From NCBI GenBank assembly GCA_018712275.1, contig DVHI01000014.1:1-53005 (forward strand): a DNA stretch of 53,005 nucleotides. Direction: 5' to 3'. The notes under the pieces are model-generated. The model did not search any database and was not told the origin of the DNA. It saw only the letters and a program-made list of their open reading frames with translations. The position numbers were made by a program, and so were the translations under genes. Each line of letters starts with the position of its first letter. Position 1 is the first letter of the stretch. Shown one piece after another: positions 34,471-43,778 of this stretch. Source of the DNA: Candidatus Coprenecus avistercoris (GTDB lineage Bacteria; Bacteroidota; Bacteroidia; Bacteroidales; UBA932).

Positions 34471-36162
34471 TCAGTTGACCTCCACCAGTGCCTCGGACAC
34501 ATTGATGGCGAAGTCTCCGACCCTCTCGCACTCGGAGACGAGGTCCATGTAGTAGACTCCGCGGAGGTAGCCGCTCTCCTCGGACTCGATGTGGCGGAGG
34601 TGCTCCTCCTTGAGGTTGTCGCGGTACTCGTTGATGTCGTGCTCGGCGTCCTGGGCGTTGGAGATGTTGATGATGCGGCTGAAGCCCTCCCTGAGGTTGT
34701 CGGTCATGGCGGCTATGGCATTGTCCACCAGATCGAGCATGTGGTTGAGCTTCTTGACGGTGGGTTCGTCGAATTTCTGGCCGTGGAGGTTCTTGCGCTG
34801 TAGGATGCGGCCGATGTTGTAGCCGGAGTCGCCCATGCTCTCCATCTCGCTGATGATCTTGTACATGGCGTGGAGCTTGTTGTTACCCTCCTGGCTTAGC
34901 TCACCCTCGGCTATGTTGTTGAGGTACTTGGCTATCTCGAACTCTATCCGGTCGGATATCTGCTCGTAGTGCTCCAGCTTCTTGAACAGGGTGTCGAAGC
35001 GGTTCTCGTCATCGGCTTCATTGACGGCCTGACGGGCATAGACATACTGCCTGCGGACGATGTCGGCGAAGTGGAGTATCTCCTGCTCGGCCTGCTCCAG
35101 GGACAGCTCGGAGGTGCTCATCATACCGCTCTGGATGTAGCGGAGACGGAAGACCTCCTCCTCGTCCTTGTGCCCCTTGATGATCCAGGTGACCAGCTTG
35201 ACTATCTGAGGCGTGAACCATATCAGGATGCAGGTGTTGGTGATGTTGAACAGGGTATGCACCGTCGAGATGGCATAGAGCAGTGAGGCCGAAGAGGTGA
35301 AGGGGTCCTCTCCGCCGAGTCCCACGACTATCTTGGCCACCAGCCACAGGAAGGGCTTGTACAGGGCCAGTACCCAGATGACACCGAAGACATTGAATAC
35401 CGTATGCGCGAGTGCGGCCCGTTTGGCGGAGATATTGCCCACGGAGGCGGCTATGTTGGCGGTAATGGTCGTTCCGATATTCTCGCCGAGCACCATGGCG
35501 GCGGCTATCTCGAAGGGTATCCAGCCCTGGCTGGCCATCACCAGGGTCAGGGCCACGGTGGCGCTGGAGGACTGTAGGATGATGGTCAGGACGGTGCCGA
35601 CCAGGACAAATATCAGGATGGAGAAGAATCCCCAGTCGGTCCATTTCTGGATAAATGCCAGTGCTTCGGGGTTGGCACTGAGGTCAGGAACCGAGTTCTT
35701 GAGGTAGGTAAGACCGAGGAAGAGCAGGGCAAAACCTATGATCATCTCTCCTATGCTCTTGCGCTTCTGCGACTTGAACATCATGAAGGCAAAGCCGATG
35801 CCGATGAGGGGTATGGACAGCACCGAGATGTCGGCAGTAAATCCCAGCAGGGAGATGAGCCAGGAGGTGACGGTCGTTCCGATATTGGCTCCCATAATCA
35901 CTCCGACGGCCTGCGTCAGGCTCAGCAGACCCGCATTGACGAAGCTGACTATCATCACGGTGGTAGCGCTGGAAGACTGGATGATGGCTGTAATCAATGT
36001 TCCGGTGAGTACGCGGGTGAAAGAGTTGGCCGTCATGGCCGAGAGAATGGAGCGGAGGCGGTTGCCGGCTACTTTCTGGAGCCCCTCGCTCATCAGTGTC
36101 ATACCGTAGAGAAAGAGTCCGAGTGCTCCGAGAAGAGTCAATACCTGAAATATAACGTTCAT
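34471..36162 (-). CDS. Na+/phosphate cotransporter with PhoU-like tail
   Basis: A 563-residue membrane protein of the NptA/PNaS family. The two inverted transport repeats are shown by QSSSAT at residues 62 and 197 together with GANIGTTVTSW and GENIGTTITANIA. Around nine helices are followed by a soluble PhoU-like helical domain (about 350-563). The open frame begins at 36192, but I start at 36162, where the hydrophobic N-terminus begins, because the TATATTTG promoter box lies at 36190-36197 and overlaps the longer start. Confidence 0.92.
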   Translation of the reverse strand: MNVIFQVLTLLGALGLFLYGMTLMSEGLQKVAGNRLRSILSAMTANSFTRVLTGTLITAIIQSSSATTVMIVSFVNAGLLSLTQAVGVIMGANIGTTVTSWLISLLGFTADISVLSIPLIGIGFAFMMFKSQKRKSIGEMIIGFALLFLGLTYLKNSVPDLSANPEALAFIQKWTDWGFFSILIFVLVGTVLTIILQSSSATVALTLVMASQGWIPFEIAAAMVLGENIGTTITANIAASVGNISAKRAALAHTVFNVFGVIWVLALYKPFLWLVAKIVVGLGGEDPFTSSASLLYAISTVHTLFNITNTCILIWFTPQIVKLVTWIIKGHKDEEEVFRLRYIQSGMMSTSELSLEQAEQEILHFADIVRRQYVYARQAVNEADDENRFDTLFKKLEHYEQISDRIEFEIAKYLNNIAEGELSQEGNNKLHAMYKIISEMESMGDSGYNIGRILQRKNLHGQKFDEPTVKKLNHMLDLVDNAIAAMTDNLREGFSRIINISNAQDAEHDINEYRDNLKEEHLRHIESEESGYLRGVYYMDLVSECERVGDFAINVSEALVEVN

Positions 36163-36189
36163 ATATCTGCGGATTACTTCAAATTCGTG

Positions 36190-36197
36190 CAAATATA
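36190..36197 (-). promoter_or_regulatory. -7 promoter element for the cotransporter gene
   Basis: TATATTTG on the minus strand, 27 bases upstream of the 36162 ATG and two bases from the opposite-facing box of the next gene. Confidence 0.7.
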
Positions 36198-36199
36198 AC

Positions 36200-36207
36200 T
36201 ATCTTTG
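36200..36207 (+). promoter_or_regulatory. -7 promoter element, probably leaderless
   Basis: TATCTTTG fits TAnnTTTG and ends only four bases before the ATG at 36212. Transcription should therefore begin at or next to the start codon. With the cotransporter box it forms CAAATATAACTATCTTTG. Confidence 0.7.
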
Positions 36208-36211
36208 CGGC

Positions 36212-39205
36212 ATGTTGCACTTGACCAAACCGATTTTATCCACACTGCTGCTGATACTTCTGTCAGCAGGTGCCATGCACGGCCAGTACTACACTGTCGG
36301 CAACGACCCCACCCGGGCACGGTGGCGGATGATTCAGTCCGAAAATTACAAGCTGATATATCCCGAAGAGACCGATTCCCTCGCCAGAGTCTACCTATAC
36401 ACCCTGGAAAAAGTCAGACCCCGCGTCATGGCGGGCCTCGACATCGACCCCGACCCCATTCCGGTCATCCTGCACCCCTACACCACGCAGAGCAACGGAG
36501 TGGTGACCTGGGCACCCAAGCGCATGGATCTCTTCACCTCCCCCGACCCCTACGGTTCGAATCCGGACCCCTGGATAGAGCATCTGACCATCCATGAGTC
36601 AGCCCATGTGGGACAGGTGGAACATTTTACCAAAGGCATCTACAATGTCTTCTACTACCTTCTCGGTGAGCAGGTCACGGGGCTGGGCCTCGGACTCTTC
36701 GCAGGCACCTACGCCCTTGAGGGCGGTGCCGTGATAACGGAAACGGAGCTTACCGGCGGGGGACGCGGACGCAACGCCGACTTCACCAAATACTACAGGG
36801 CCATGTACCTCAACGGGGACTACCGCAACTGGGACCGCCTGCTGTTCGGCTCGCACAAGTACTATACCCCCAATGAATACCCGTTCGGATACCTTACCGG
36901 CGGCACCAGCCGTTATTTCAGCGGGATAGCGGACTATGCCGGCAGGTATTTCCGTACTCCCGTGGACAAGTGGTACAACCTGACCTATCTGATCGACCCT
37001 GACCTCAATGTGGACGGAACGGGCATGATAGAATACCTGGACCGCTCGCAGGACATCCTCACGGAGATCTGGCGCACCGACTGGCTCTCCAGGGGTACGT
37101 TCACCGAAAGCGAGGACGTCAGGAGACGCCGGGACAGACTCTACTCCGATATAACTGACCCGATATACATCGACGACCCGAAGTCCCCCTGGAACGGCTC
37201 CGTCATCGCGCTTAAGGAGGGCATGACGACCGCCAGGAAACTCATCCGCATAGACAGCAGCGGCAGGGAGCATTTCATCAGCTTCTTCAACAGCACATCC
37301 TCCCGGCTTACCTACGACGGCCGCAGCCGTATCTACTGGACTGAGCCGGTATCCAACGATGCCTCGTCCCTCGAGGACTTCTCCGTCATCATGAGCCTGG
37401 ACACCCGTTCCGGGAAAATAAAAGTGACGGGAGGGCGCAGGACCAAGTATTTCAACCCCGCCCCCTCGGCCACCGGCGATACCCTGGCCGCGGCCGAATA
37501 TCCCGTGGGAGGCCCGTACTTCCTGGTGCTGCTGTCCGCTGACGACGGGCAGGTGCTGTCCAGGATAAAAGCTCCTGAGCAGGGACAGATGAGAGAGTCA
37601 GTCTTCTACGGCCGGGACATCTACAGCACGGTCATAACTGACGGCGGCATAGGTCTGTTCAGACTCTCCTCGGGACAATGGGAAGAAGTGATACCCCCGC
37701 AGCGGCAGAGTATCTCAGGGCTGAAGCGGCATGGGGACATGCTCTATTTTTCCAGTGACCTGGACGGAGTACTCAACATCTACGCATACCGCCCGGCCTC
37801 CGGGGAACTGCTCCGCCTGACCAATTCCGAGTACGGAGCGGACTATCCGTATTTCTCCCTTTCGGGAGACAGACTGTACTACAGTGAATACAGTCTGGGC
37901 GGCTACAGGCCGGTGAGCACCGCCGCAGGCACCCTGCGGTCGGACACAGCCAGCTTCGACGCACCTTACCGCCATCCCATAGCCGAGATGCTGTCAGCCC
38001 AGTCAGAGGAACTTATCGCGGAGAGAGGGATTTCCGATACCCTCGACCGTGCGGATTTCATGGACGAAGGGAAATATCCTTCAAAGAGGTACTCCAAGCT
38101 CCTGCACGCCTTCCGCATCCATTCCTGGTTTCCGGTATACGTCAACGTGGACCGCATACGTTCCTTCAACTTCGAGAACTTCACAATGTCTGCATCCCTG
38201 GGCGCCACGATACTGTCCCAGAACTCCCTTGGCGACGTGGTCTCCAGCCTCGGTTACGGCTATGTGAGGGACGCCCTGACCGGCAAATGGTTCCACTCCG
38301 GCCATGTATCGCTGAACACCAGGATCATCGGGAACCTGTCCGCGGAACTGAGTTTCGACGTCAACGACCGCAATACCCGCTCGTACCTCTACGACTTCAC
38401 TCTGGGAAAGCAGATAGTAAAGGAGAACCTGCATGACCCCCTGCTCTCCGCAAGCGCCATGCTCTATTACCAGATGGATTTCAACAGCCGTGGATGGTAT
38501 AGGAGCCTGACTCCCCTGGTGCTGTGGGATTTCAGCAACGATATCTATTACGCATACACCTACGACATCGGCCAGGGCAGCACACTGCCTGTTCAGGGCA
38601 ACCCCGTCATGAGACACCAGCTCCAGTACGGTATATCCTACGGACAGGTGCTGCCTACGGCGACCTCGCAGATATATCCCCGCTGGGGATTCGGAATAAC
38701 GGTGAGGGGTGTCTCCAGCCTCGGTGGAGGCATGTATTTCGGCCACCTGGCGTACGCCAACGGCTACGTGTACTTCCCCGGAATAACCCGGCAGCAGGGT
38801 CTCAAGATCAGTTTCTCAGCCCAGAAACAGTTCATGGAAGGCAAGCTGCTCTACACCTCCCTGGCGTCGCTTCCCAGAGGCTATGACAGCTACAGTTTCG
38901 CCGACACGTATCTCAGTGTATCCGCCGACTATGCCATCCCGATCTACCTGGGAGACTTCCGGATAGGACCTGTATTCTACTTCAAGCGCCTTCAGCTGAT
39001 ACCTTTCTTTGACTATGCCCTGGAGGGTGCTCCCGGCAGCGGAATCACCGGCAGCTACTGTTCCTACGGAGCGGACCTGATGGTCGATTTCCATTTCATA
39101 CGGCTGGGCTTCCCGTTCAGCGCCGGAATACGCTATGCCCGCACGGCAGCCCCGGCCAACGGTACCCAGGACCATGTCGGCCTCCTCTTCAACATCTCGC
39201 TCTGA
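36212..39205 (+). CDS. HExxH protease-like / propeller / outer-membrane barrel fusion
   Basis: A 997-residue exported protein. In order: signal peptide (to about residue 24); an N-terminal domain resembling peptidase MA-type gluzincins, with the zinc motif H128-E-S-A-H132 and a possible third ligand in LEGG (E170); a TolB/PD40-like propeller (about 350-620; DMLYFSSDLDGVLNIY, YPYFSLSGDRLYYSEY); and a C-terminal outer-membrane beta barrel (about 690-997), rich in alternating strands and ending LLFNISL. The barrel would hold the other domains at the outer membrane. I know no named gene for this arrangement, and activity is not proven. Confidence 0.75.
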   Translation: MLHLTKPILSTLLLILLSAGAMHGQYYTVGNDPTRARWRMIQSENYKLIYPEETDSLARVYLYTLEKVRPRVMAGLDIDPDPIPVILHPYTTQSNGVVTWAPKRMDLFTSPDPYGSNPDPWIEHLTIHESAHVGQVEHFTKGIYNVFYYLLGEQVTGLGLGLFAGTYALEGGAVITETELTGGGRGRNADFTKYYRAMYLNGDYRNWDRLLFGSHKYYTPNEYPFGYLTGGTSRYFSGIADYAGRYFRTPVDKWYNLTYLIDPDLNVDGTGMIEYLDRSQDILTEIWRTDWLSRGTFTESEDVRRRRDRLYSDITDPIYIDDPKSPWNGSVIALKEGMTTARKLIRIDSSGREHFISFFNSTSSRLTYDGRSRIYWTEPVSNDASSLEDFSVIMSLDTRSGKIKVTGGRRTKYFNPAPSATGDTLAAAEYPVGGPYFLVLLSADDGQVLSRIKAPEQGQMRESVFYGRDIYSTVITDGGIGLFRLSSGQWEEVIPPQRQSISGLKRHGDMLYFSSDLDGVLNIYAYRPASGELLRLTNSEYGADYPYFSLSGDRLYYSEYSLGGYRPVSTAAGTLRSDTASFDAPYRHPIAEMLSAQSEELIAERGISDTLDRADFMDEGKYPSKRYSKLLHAFRIHSWFPVYVNVDRIRSFNFENFTMSASLGATILSQNSLGDVVSSLGYGYVRDALTGKWFHSGHVSLNTRIIGNLSAELSFDVNDRNTRSYLYDFTLGKQIVKENLHDPLLSASAMLYYQMDFNSRGWYRSLTPLVLWDFSNDIYYAYTYDIGQGSTLPVQGNPVMRHQLQYGISYGQVLPTATSQIYPRWGFGITVRGVSSLGGGMYFGHLAYANGYVYFPGITRQQGLKISFSAQKQFMEGKLLYTSLASLPRGYDSYSFADTYLSVSADYAIPIYLGDFRIGPVFYFKRLQLIPFFDYALEGAPGSGITGSYCSYGADLMVDFHFIRLGFPFSAGIRYARTAAPANGTQDHVGLLFNISL

Positions 39206-39210
39206 CCCGG

Positions 39211-41046
39211 CTAGGACTTGTCCAGGGCAAACCACTCGAATAGGGCGTCGGCGGCCCTGCGTCCGATGACATTGACCACCTCGCGGTAAGGAGCCTTCTT
39301 GATTTTGGAAATGGTCCTGTACTTGGTCACCAGCTTCTCGCGGCTGACGGCCCCCACTCCCGGTATGCCGTCCAGCTCCGAGACCAGGGAGGACGCGCTG
39401 CGCCGGTTGCGGTGATGGGTGATGCCGAAGCGGTGCGCCTCATCCCGGATGTGCATGAGCACCTTGAGGGAGGTGGAGTTGCGGTCGATGAAGTGGGGAT
39501 ACGGGTCGCCCGGCACGATGACCTCCTCCATCCGCTTGGCCAGCCCTATCAGCTTGACCTTTCCGATGAGCCCTATCTCGTCCAGGGCCTCGTAGGCCGC
39601 ATTGACCTGCCCGCGGCCGCCGTCGATGACGATCAGCTGCGGGAGCCCCTGCCCCTCGGCCAGCAGACGGGTGTAGCGGCGGTTGACCACCTCCTTCATG
39701 GAGGCGAAGTCGTCCGGACCGACGACGGTCTTGATGTTGAAGTGCCGGTAGTCCTTCCTGGAGGGAGCCCCGTCACGGAAGACGACACATGAGGCCACTG
39801 GGTTGGTTCCCTGGATATTGGAGTTGTCGAAGCACTCGATGTGCACCGGGGGGACGTCCATCCCCAGGTCCTTGCGCAGATTCTCCACGATACGGGCCGA
39901 GTGTTCCTCGGGGTTGACGAACTCCTCGTGCTTGAGCCGCTCGAACTTGATGGCCGCCGCATTTTTCCTGCCCAGCTCCAGCAGCGCCAGGCGGTCTCCC
40001 TTCTCCGGAACGGTGAATGTAATCCCCGGCAGAGCCTCAGGCATATCGGGCATGAACGGCACCACTATCTCCGGCGGACGGGTCCCGGCCTCCTCCCCGT
40101 AGTCCCGGAGCTTCTCATAGACTCCGGATATGAACGAGCCGAGCACCTCCGGCTCCTGCTCCTCGATGCGCATCCTGATCTCCAGGTTCATGGACTGGAT
40201 GATGCCCCCGTCGTGCACCCGCAGGAAGCTGCCGAAGGCCTCCGTGCCCTCGAAGATGATGTAGAAGACATCGACGTTGATGCCCTTGGCATTGACGATG
40301 AGCGACTTGGCATAATGCTTCTCCAGCAGTTCCATCTTCTCCTTCCACTCCTGGGCCTCCTCGAACCGCAGCTGCCCCGCGCACTCCTTCATCCGCCGCT
40401 CGAAGTCCTTGATCAGCGACCAGGAATTGCCCTTGAGTATCTGAATGATGGCTTCGGTCTGCGCCCTGTATTCCTCCTCGGAGAACTTCCCGACGCACGG
40501 TCCGGCACACCGGCCCAGATGGTAGTCCAGACAGACCTTGAACTTGCCCTTGGCTATGCCCTCGCCCGTGAGGGGGAGCCTGCAGGTGCGGAGCCGGTAA
40601 AGGGAGTTGATGAGAGACAGCAGGTTGTGGGCGTGCATGGCCGAGCTGTAGGGGCCGAAGTACCTGGAGCCGTCCCGGACGAAGCGGCGGGTGACCGTGA
40701 CGCGGGGGAAAGGCTCGTTGTGCAGGCATATCCACGGGTAGGTCTTGCCGTCCTTCAGGAGAATGTTGTAGCGGGGCTGGAACTGCTTGATGAGGTTGTT
40801 CTCCAGCAGGAAGGCGTCAGACTCCGAGCCGACTACGGTGTGCTGGATGTCAGCTATCTTCGAGACCATGACCTGGGTCTTGCGGTTCAGGCCGTTAGGG
40901 CGGAAATACTGGGACACGCGGTTCTTCAGGTCCTTGGCCTTGCCCACGTATATGACGGTGCCCCCGGAGTCCAGAAAGCGGTACACTCCCGGGCTGTGGG
41001 GCAGCATTTTCAAAATAATGCCTATATTTGCAGGATGTTTTGACAT
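39211..41046 (-). CDS. uvrC: Excinuclease ABC subunit C
   Basis: A 611-residue nucleotide-excision-repair nuclease. The N-terminal GIY-YIG domain (PGVYRFLDSGGTVIYVGKAKDL) makes the 3' cut, the UVR motif is near residue 215, and the RNase H-like domain (HIECFDNSNIQGTNPVAS) makes the 5' cut; a C-terminal helix-hairpin-helix follows (LDGIPGVGAVSREKL). M1 is preferred to M14 because the family has about 16 residues before PGVY and a TAACTTTG box lies at 41072-41079. That box is inside the divergent acyltransferase gene. Confidence 0.96.
   Translation of the reverse strand: MSKHPANIGIILKMLPHSPGVYRFLDSGGTVIYVGKAKDLKNRVSQYFRPNGLNRKTQVMVSKIADIQHTVVGSESDAFLLENNLIKQFQPRYNILLKDGKTYPWICLHNEPFPRVTVTRRFVRDGSRYFGPYSSAMHAHNLLSLINSLYRLRTCRLPLTGEGIAKGKFKVCLDYHLGRCAGPCVGKFSEEEYRAQTEAIIQILKGNSWSLIKDFERRMKECAGQLRFEEAQEWKEKMELLEKHYAKSLIVNAKGINVDVFYIIFEGTEAFGSFLRVHDGGIIQSMNLEIRMRIEEQEPEVLGSFISGVYEKLRDYGEEAGTRPPEIVVPFMPDMPEALPGITFTVPEKGDRLALLELGRKNAAAIKFERLKHEEFVNPEEHSARIVENLRKDLGMDVPPVHIECFDNSNIQGTNPVASCVVFRDGAPSRKDYRHFNIKTVVGPDDFASMKEVVNRRYTRLLAEGQGLPQLIVIDGGRGQVNAAYEALDEIGLIGKVKLIGLAKRMEEVIVPGDPYPHFIDRNSTSLKVLMHIRDEAHRFGITHHRNRRSASSLVSELDGIPGVGAVSREKLVTKYRTISKIKKAPYREVVNVIGRRAADALFEWFALDKS
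41023..41030 (+). promoter_or_regulatory. -7 promoter element for the two-domain acyltransferase gene
   Basis: TATATTTG fits TAnnTTTG and ends 19 bases before the ATG at 41050. It lies inside the first codons of the oppositely oriented uvrC. Confidence 0.6.
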
Positions 41047-41049
41047 GGT

Positions 41050-42852
41050 ATGGACACTCTCAACTCCGGCACAAAGTTAATCAATAAATCGGATATCCGC
41101 AGGGCACTTCCCGTCAAGGGGCCGCTGGGCTCCCTGATTGCGTCCTGCGCCATGTCCCTCCTGGGGCTGAACCGCATCAACCGCCTCTACCCGCAGTTCG
41201 GGGCATACAGGGGGCGCGAGTTCACCAAGGAGGCCATGAAGACCTTCCGCATCTCCACGGACATCCTGCCGGAGGAGGTGGAATACATCCCCAGGGAGGG
41301 GCCCTTCATCATTGTCTCCAATCACCCCTTTGGAGGATGGGACGGCATCGTCCTCTACAACACGGTGGCCGCCGTCCGCCCGGATTTCAAGATTCTTACC
41401 AATTTCATCCTCTCCCTCATCCCCAACCTCAGGGACAGTTTTCTGGCCGTCAACCCCTTCTCTGACCGCAAGCAGCTCCGCAGCAGCCTTCCGGGACTGA
41501 AAGCGGCCATGGAGACAATAGAGCGCGGCGGCTGCGTCGGCATTTTCCCCGCAGGAGAGGTGTCCACATACTACCGGGGCAATAAATTCCCGGCGGACAA
41601 GGAATGGACCCACACCGTCATGAAGCTCGTAACCACGTGCAGGGTGCCGGTCCTGCCCGTCTACTTCGACGGAGGCAACTCCAGGATGTTCCACCTCCTG
41701 GGCCGCATCCATCCTATGCTCCGCACCCTGAGGCTGCCCCGCGAGCTGCTCCGCCGCAGCCCGGGTACGGTGACCATGCGCATCGGACGTCCGGTCCCGG
41801 CCGGGGAAATCGCCAAATGGCAGGATCCGAAGGAACTCGGACGCATGCTCCGCAACAGGGTCTATGCCATGGAGGCCAATGTACCCCGCAACGAACCCCG
41901 GCAGCAGACAGCGACTGCCCAGGAACCGCTGCTGCCGCCCGTGCCGTCTTCGGAGCTCCGGCGGGAAATGGAGTCGCTTGCTCCCCTGTTCCAGACATCC
42001 AAATACCAGTGTTTCCTGGCCGATGCGGCTCAGATTCCAGCCATGATGCAGGAGATAGGCCGCCGCAGGGAAGAGTCCTTCCGGCAGGTAGGGGAAGGTA
42101 CTGGTGCAGCTGTCGATACGGATTCATTCGACGTATATTACAAGCATCTCGTGCTGTGGGACTGCGAGGCCGGACAACTGGCAGGAGCCTACCGTCTCGG
42201 CATCGGAAAGGACATCCTGGACAAATACGGGGTCGGCGGGTTCTACACCCACACCCTGTTCCGCTATTCGGAAAGATTCACGTCCATGCTCCCGGAGTGC
42301 ATCGAGCTCGGACGTTCCTTCCTCTCGGTCGAGTATAAAAAGGAAGCACTGCCTCTGATGCTGCTCATCAAAGGACTGTTCTATACCGTACTCAGATATC
42401 CCGACTGCAAGTACCTGTTCGGGCCGGCAAGCATAACCAGCTGGCTCCCACCGTTCTACCGCAGTCTGATAGTATACGGGCTTACGGAGACGGCTGCCGG
42501 CAACGGGTGCGTCCGGGACCTGGTGACGCCGCGCACGCCCTTCAGGTACGAGTTCCTGCGCACTGACCCGGAGCTGCTGCTCTCAGGCCGCATGGAAAGC
42601 ATTGACGCCTTCGACAAGTACATCCAGCGCCTAAGCGACGGCCGCTACCGCATACCCACCCTCATCAAGAAATACGTCAAGCTCAACGCCGGCATCCTCG
42701 CCTTCAACGTGGACAAGGACTTCAACTACTGCGTGGACGGCATGATCTTCCTCGACATGGCCCGCGTACCCCGCACCGAGATAGAGATGCTCACCAAAGG
42801 CAGCGAGGACAGGGACGCTCTGATCGAGCAGTTCTGGCTCAAGCGTTCATAG
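41050..42852 (+). CDS. PlsC-GNAT fusion acyltransferase (OlsF-like aminolipid synthase)
   Basis: A 600-residue two-domain protein. The N-terminal half is a PlsC-type O-acyltransferase (catalytic H92 and D98 in NHPFGGWDG; FPAGEVS at 166-172). The C-terminal half (about 315-600) is an OlsB-like GNAT acyltransferase of the hemolysin-associated type, with FRQVGEGTG, LVLWD, GAYRLGIG and ELGRSFLSVEYKKE. This order recalls OlsF, which makes ornithine lipids by N- then O-acylation; Bacteroides make glycine lipids with separate GlsB and GlsA. The product is probably an acylated amino acid lipid, though which amino acid cannot be told. Confidence 0.83.
   Translation: MDTLNSGTKLINKSDIRRALPVKGPLGSLIASCAMSLLGLNRINRLYPQFGAYRGREFTKEAMKTFRISTDILPEEVEYIPREGPFIIVSNHPFGGWDGIVLYNTVAAVRPDFKILTNFILSLIPNLRDSFLAVNPFSDRKQLRSSLPGLKAAMETIERGGCVGIFPAGEVSTYYRGNKFPADKEWTHTVMKLVTTCRVPVLPVYFDGGNSRMFHLLGRIHPMLRTLRLPRELLRRSPGTVTMRIGRPVPAGEIAKWQDPKELGRMLRNRVYAMEANVPRNEPRQQTATAQEPLLPPVPSSELRREMESLAPLFQTSKYQCFLADAAQIPAMMQEIGRRREESFRQVGEGTGAAVDTDSFDVYYKHLVLWDCEAGQLAGAYRLGIGKDILDKYGVGGFYTHTLFRYSERFTSMLPECIELGRSFLSVEYKKEALPLMLLIKGLFYTVLRYPDCKYLFGPASITSWLPPFYRSLIVYGLTETAAGNGCVRDLVTPRTPFRYEFLRTDPELLLSGRMESIDAFDKYIQRLSDGRYRIPTLIKKYVKLNAGILAFNVDKDFNYCVDGMIFLDMARVPRTEIEMLTKGSEDRDALIEQFWLKRS
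41072..41079 (-). promoter_or_regulatory. -7 promoter element for uvrC
   Basis: TAACTTTG on the minus strand, 25 bases upstream of the uvrC ATG at 41046 and inside the coding sequence of the divergent acyltransferase. Confidence 0.5.
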
Positions 42853-42859
42853 TTACTGC

Positions 42860-43330
42860 TCACATGTCCAGCATGGGCAGACTGTCACCGAAAAGGTAGT
42901 AGAGAGCCAGCCAGAAAGCGAAGCGGGTGCCCTTGCCGATAAGCATGAAGAGGGCGCAGCGGCCGAAATGCAGCTTGTAGAACCCCAGGCCGATGGCGAA
43001 GACATCGCCTACGAAGGGCAGCCAGGTCAGGAAGGCCAGCAGTGAGCCGTACTTGTCTATTTTCGACTTCTGTTTCAGCAGGGTCTCCTCCTTGACATGA
43101 AACCACTTTTCTATCCACTCCCACTTGCCGATGCGGCCTATCCAGTAGGAGGTCAGGCCTCCGAGCCAGTTGCCGGCGGTGGCGCAGATCCAGGATACGA
43201 GCGGGTCTCCTCCGGCTATGAGGATGCCGATGATGAGGAAATCCGATGAAAACGGGACGACGGTAGCGGCGATGAAGGTGCCGATGAACAGGCCGATGTA
43301 GCCGAGGTCGAGCAGAAATTCCAGGTCCAT
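42860..43330 (-). CDS. VTT-domain (YqaA/DedA-like) membrane protein
   Basis: A 156-residue membrane protein of the SNARE-associated/VTT group, nearer YqaA than full-length DedA. Seen are the N-terminal GYIGLFIGTFIAATVVPFSSDF, the NWLGGLTSYWIGR segment and the re-entrant TWLPFVGDVFAIGLGF loop. Members are linked to lipid-carrier flipping and membrane homeostasis; the substrate is unknown. It follows tadA by seven bases and ends the fic-tadA unit. Confidence 0.87.
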   Translation of the reverse strand: MDLEFLLDLGYIGLFIGTFIAATVVPFSSDFLIIGILIAGGDPLVSWICATAGNWLGGLTSYWIGRIGKWEWIEKWFHVKEETLLKQKSKIDKYGSLLAFLTWLPFVGDVFAIGLGFYKLHFGRCALFMLIGKGTRFAFWLALYYLFGDSLPMLDM

Positions 43331-43337
43331 TGTCCGG

Positions 43338-43778
43338 TCAGCGTCTTATCTTTTTGAAAAATTCTGTCATAATGGCGCTGCACTCTTCAGACAGCACTCC
43401 GTTGCAGACCTTCGTCCTCGGATGGAGGAGGGAAGGGGAGAAGAGGGTGTAGCCGCGCTTTGGGTCGGGTGCACCGTAGACTACCGCTCCGACCTGGGTC
43501 CAGGCCATCGCGGCGGCGCACATCGGGCAGGGCTCGACTGTGACGTAGAGGGTACATTCCGGGAGGTACTTGCCTCCGATGTAGGCGGTGGCGGCCGTCA
43601 TGGCCAGCATTTCGGCGTGGGCCGTTGGGTCGTGGAGGGTCTCCGTCTGGTTGTGCGCCCGGGCGATGATCCGCCCCTCGCACACCACTACCGCTCCGAT
43701 GGGGATCTCCCCCTCGGCCTCGGCTCTCCGCGCTTCCTTCAGGGCCTCGCGCATGTATTTTTCGTGGTCAGTGTTCAT
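43338..43778 (-). CDS. tadA: tRNA-specific adenosine deaminase TadA
   Basis: A 146-residue zinc deaminase that converts A34 to inosine in tRNA-Arg(ACG). The zinc/proton-shuttle motif is HAEM (DPTAHAEMLAM) and the two cysteine ligands are in EPCPMCAAAM. Length is normal. Its start lies 11 bases inside the end of the fic gene, and the VTT gene follows by seven bases. Confidence 0.94.
   Translation of the reverse strand: MNTDHEKYMREALKEARRAEAEGEIPIGAVVVCEGRIIARAHNQTETLHDPTAHAEMLAMTAATAYIGGKYLPECTLYVTVEPCPMCAAAMAWTQVGAVVYGAPDPKRGYTLFSPSLLHPRTKVCNGVLSEECSAIMTEFFKKIRR

Noticed and set aside
41007-41046. uvrC starting at the internal methionine at 41007
   Set aside because: The family needs about 16 residues before PGVY, and a promoter-like box fits the longer form. 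It is kept as a minor alternative.
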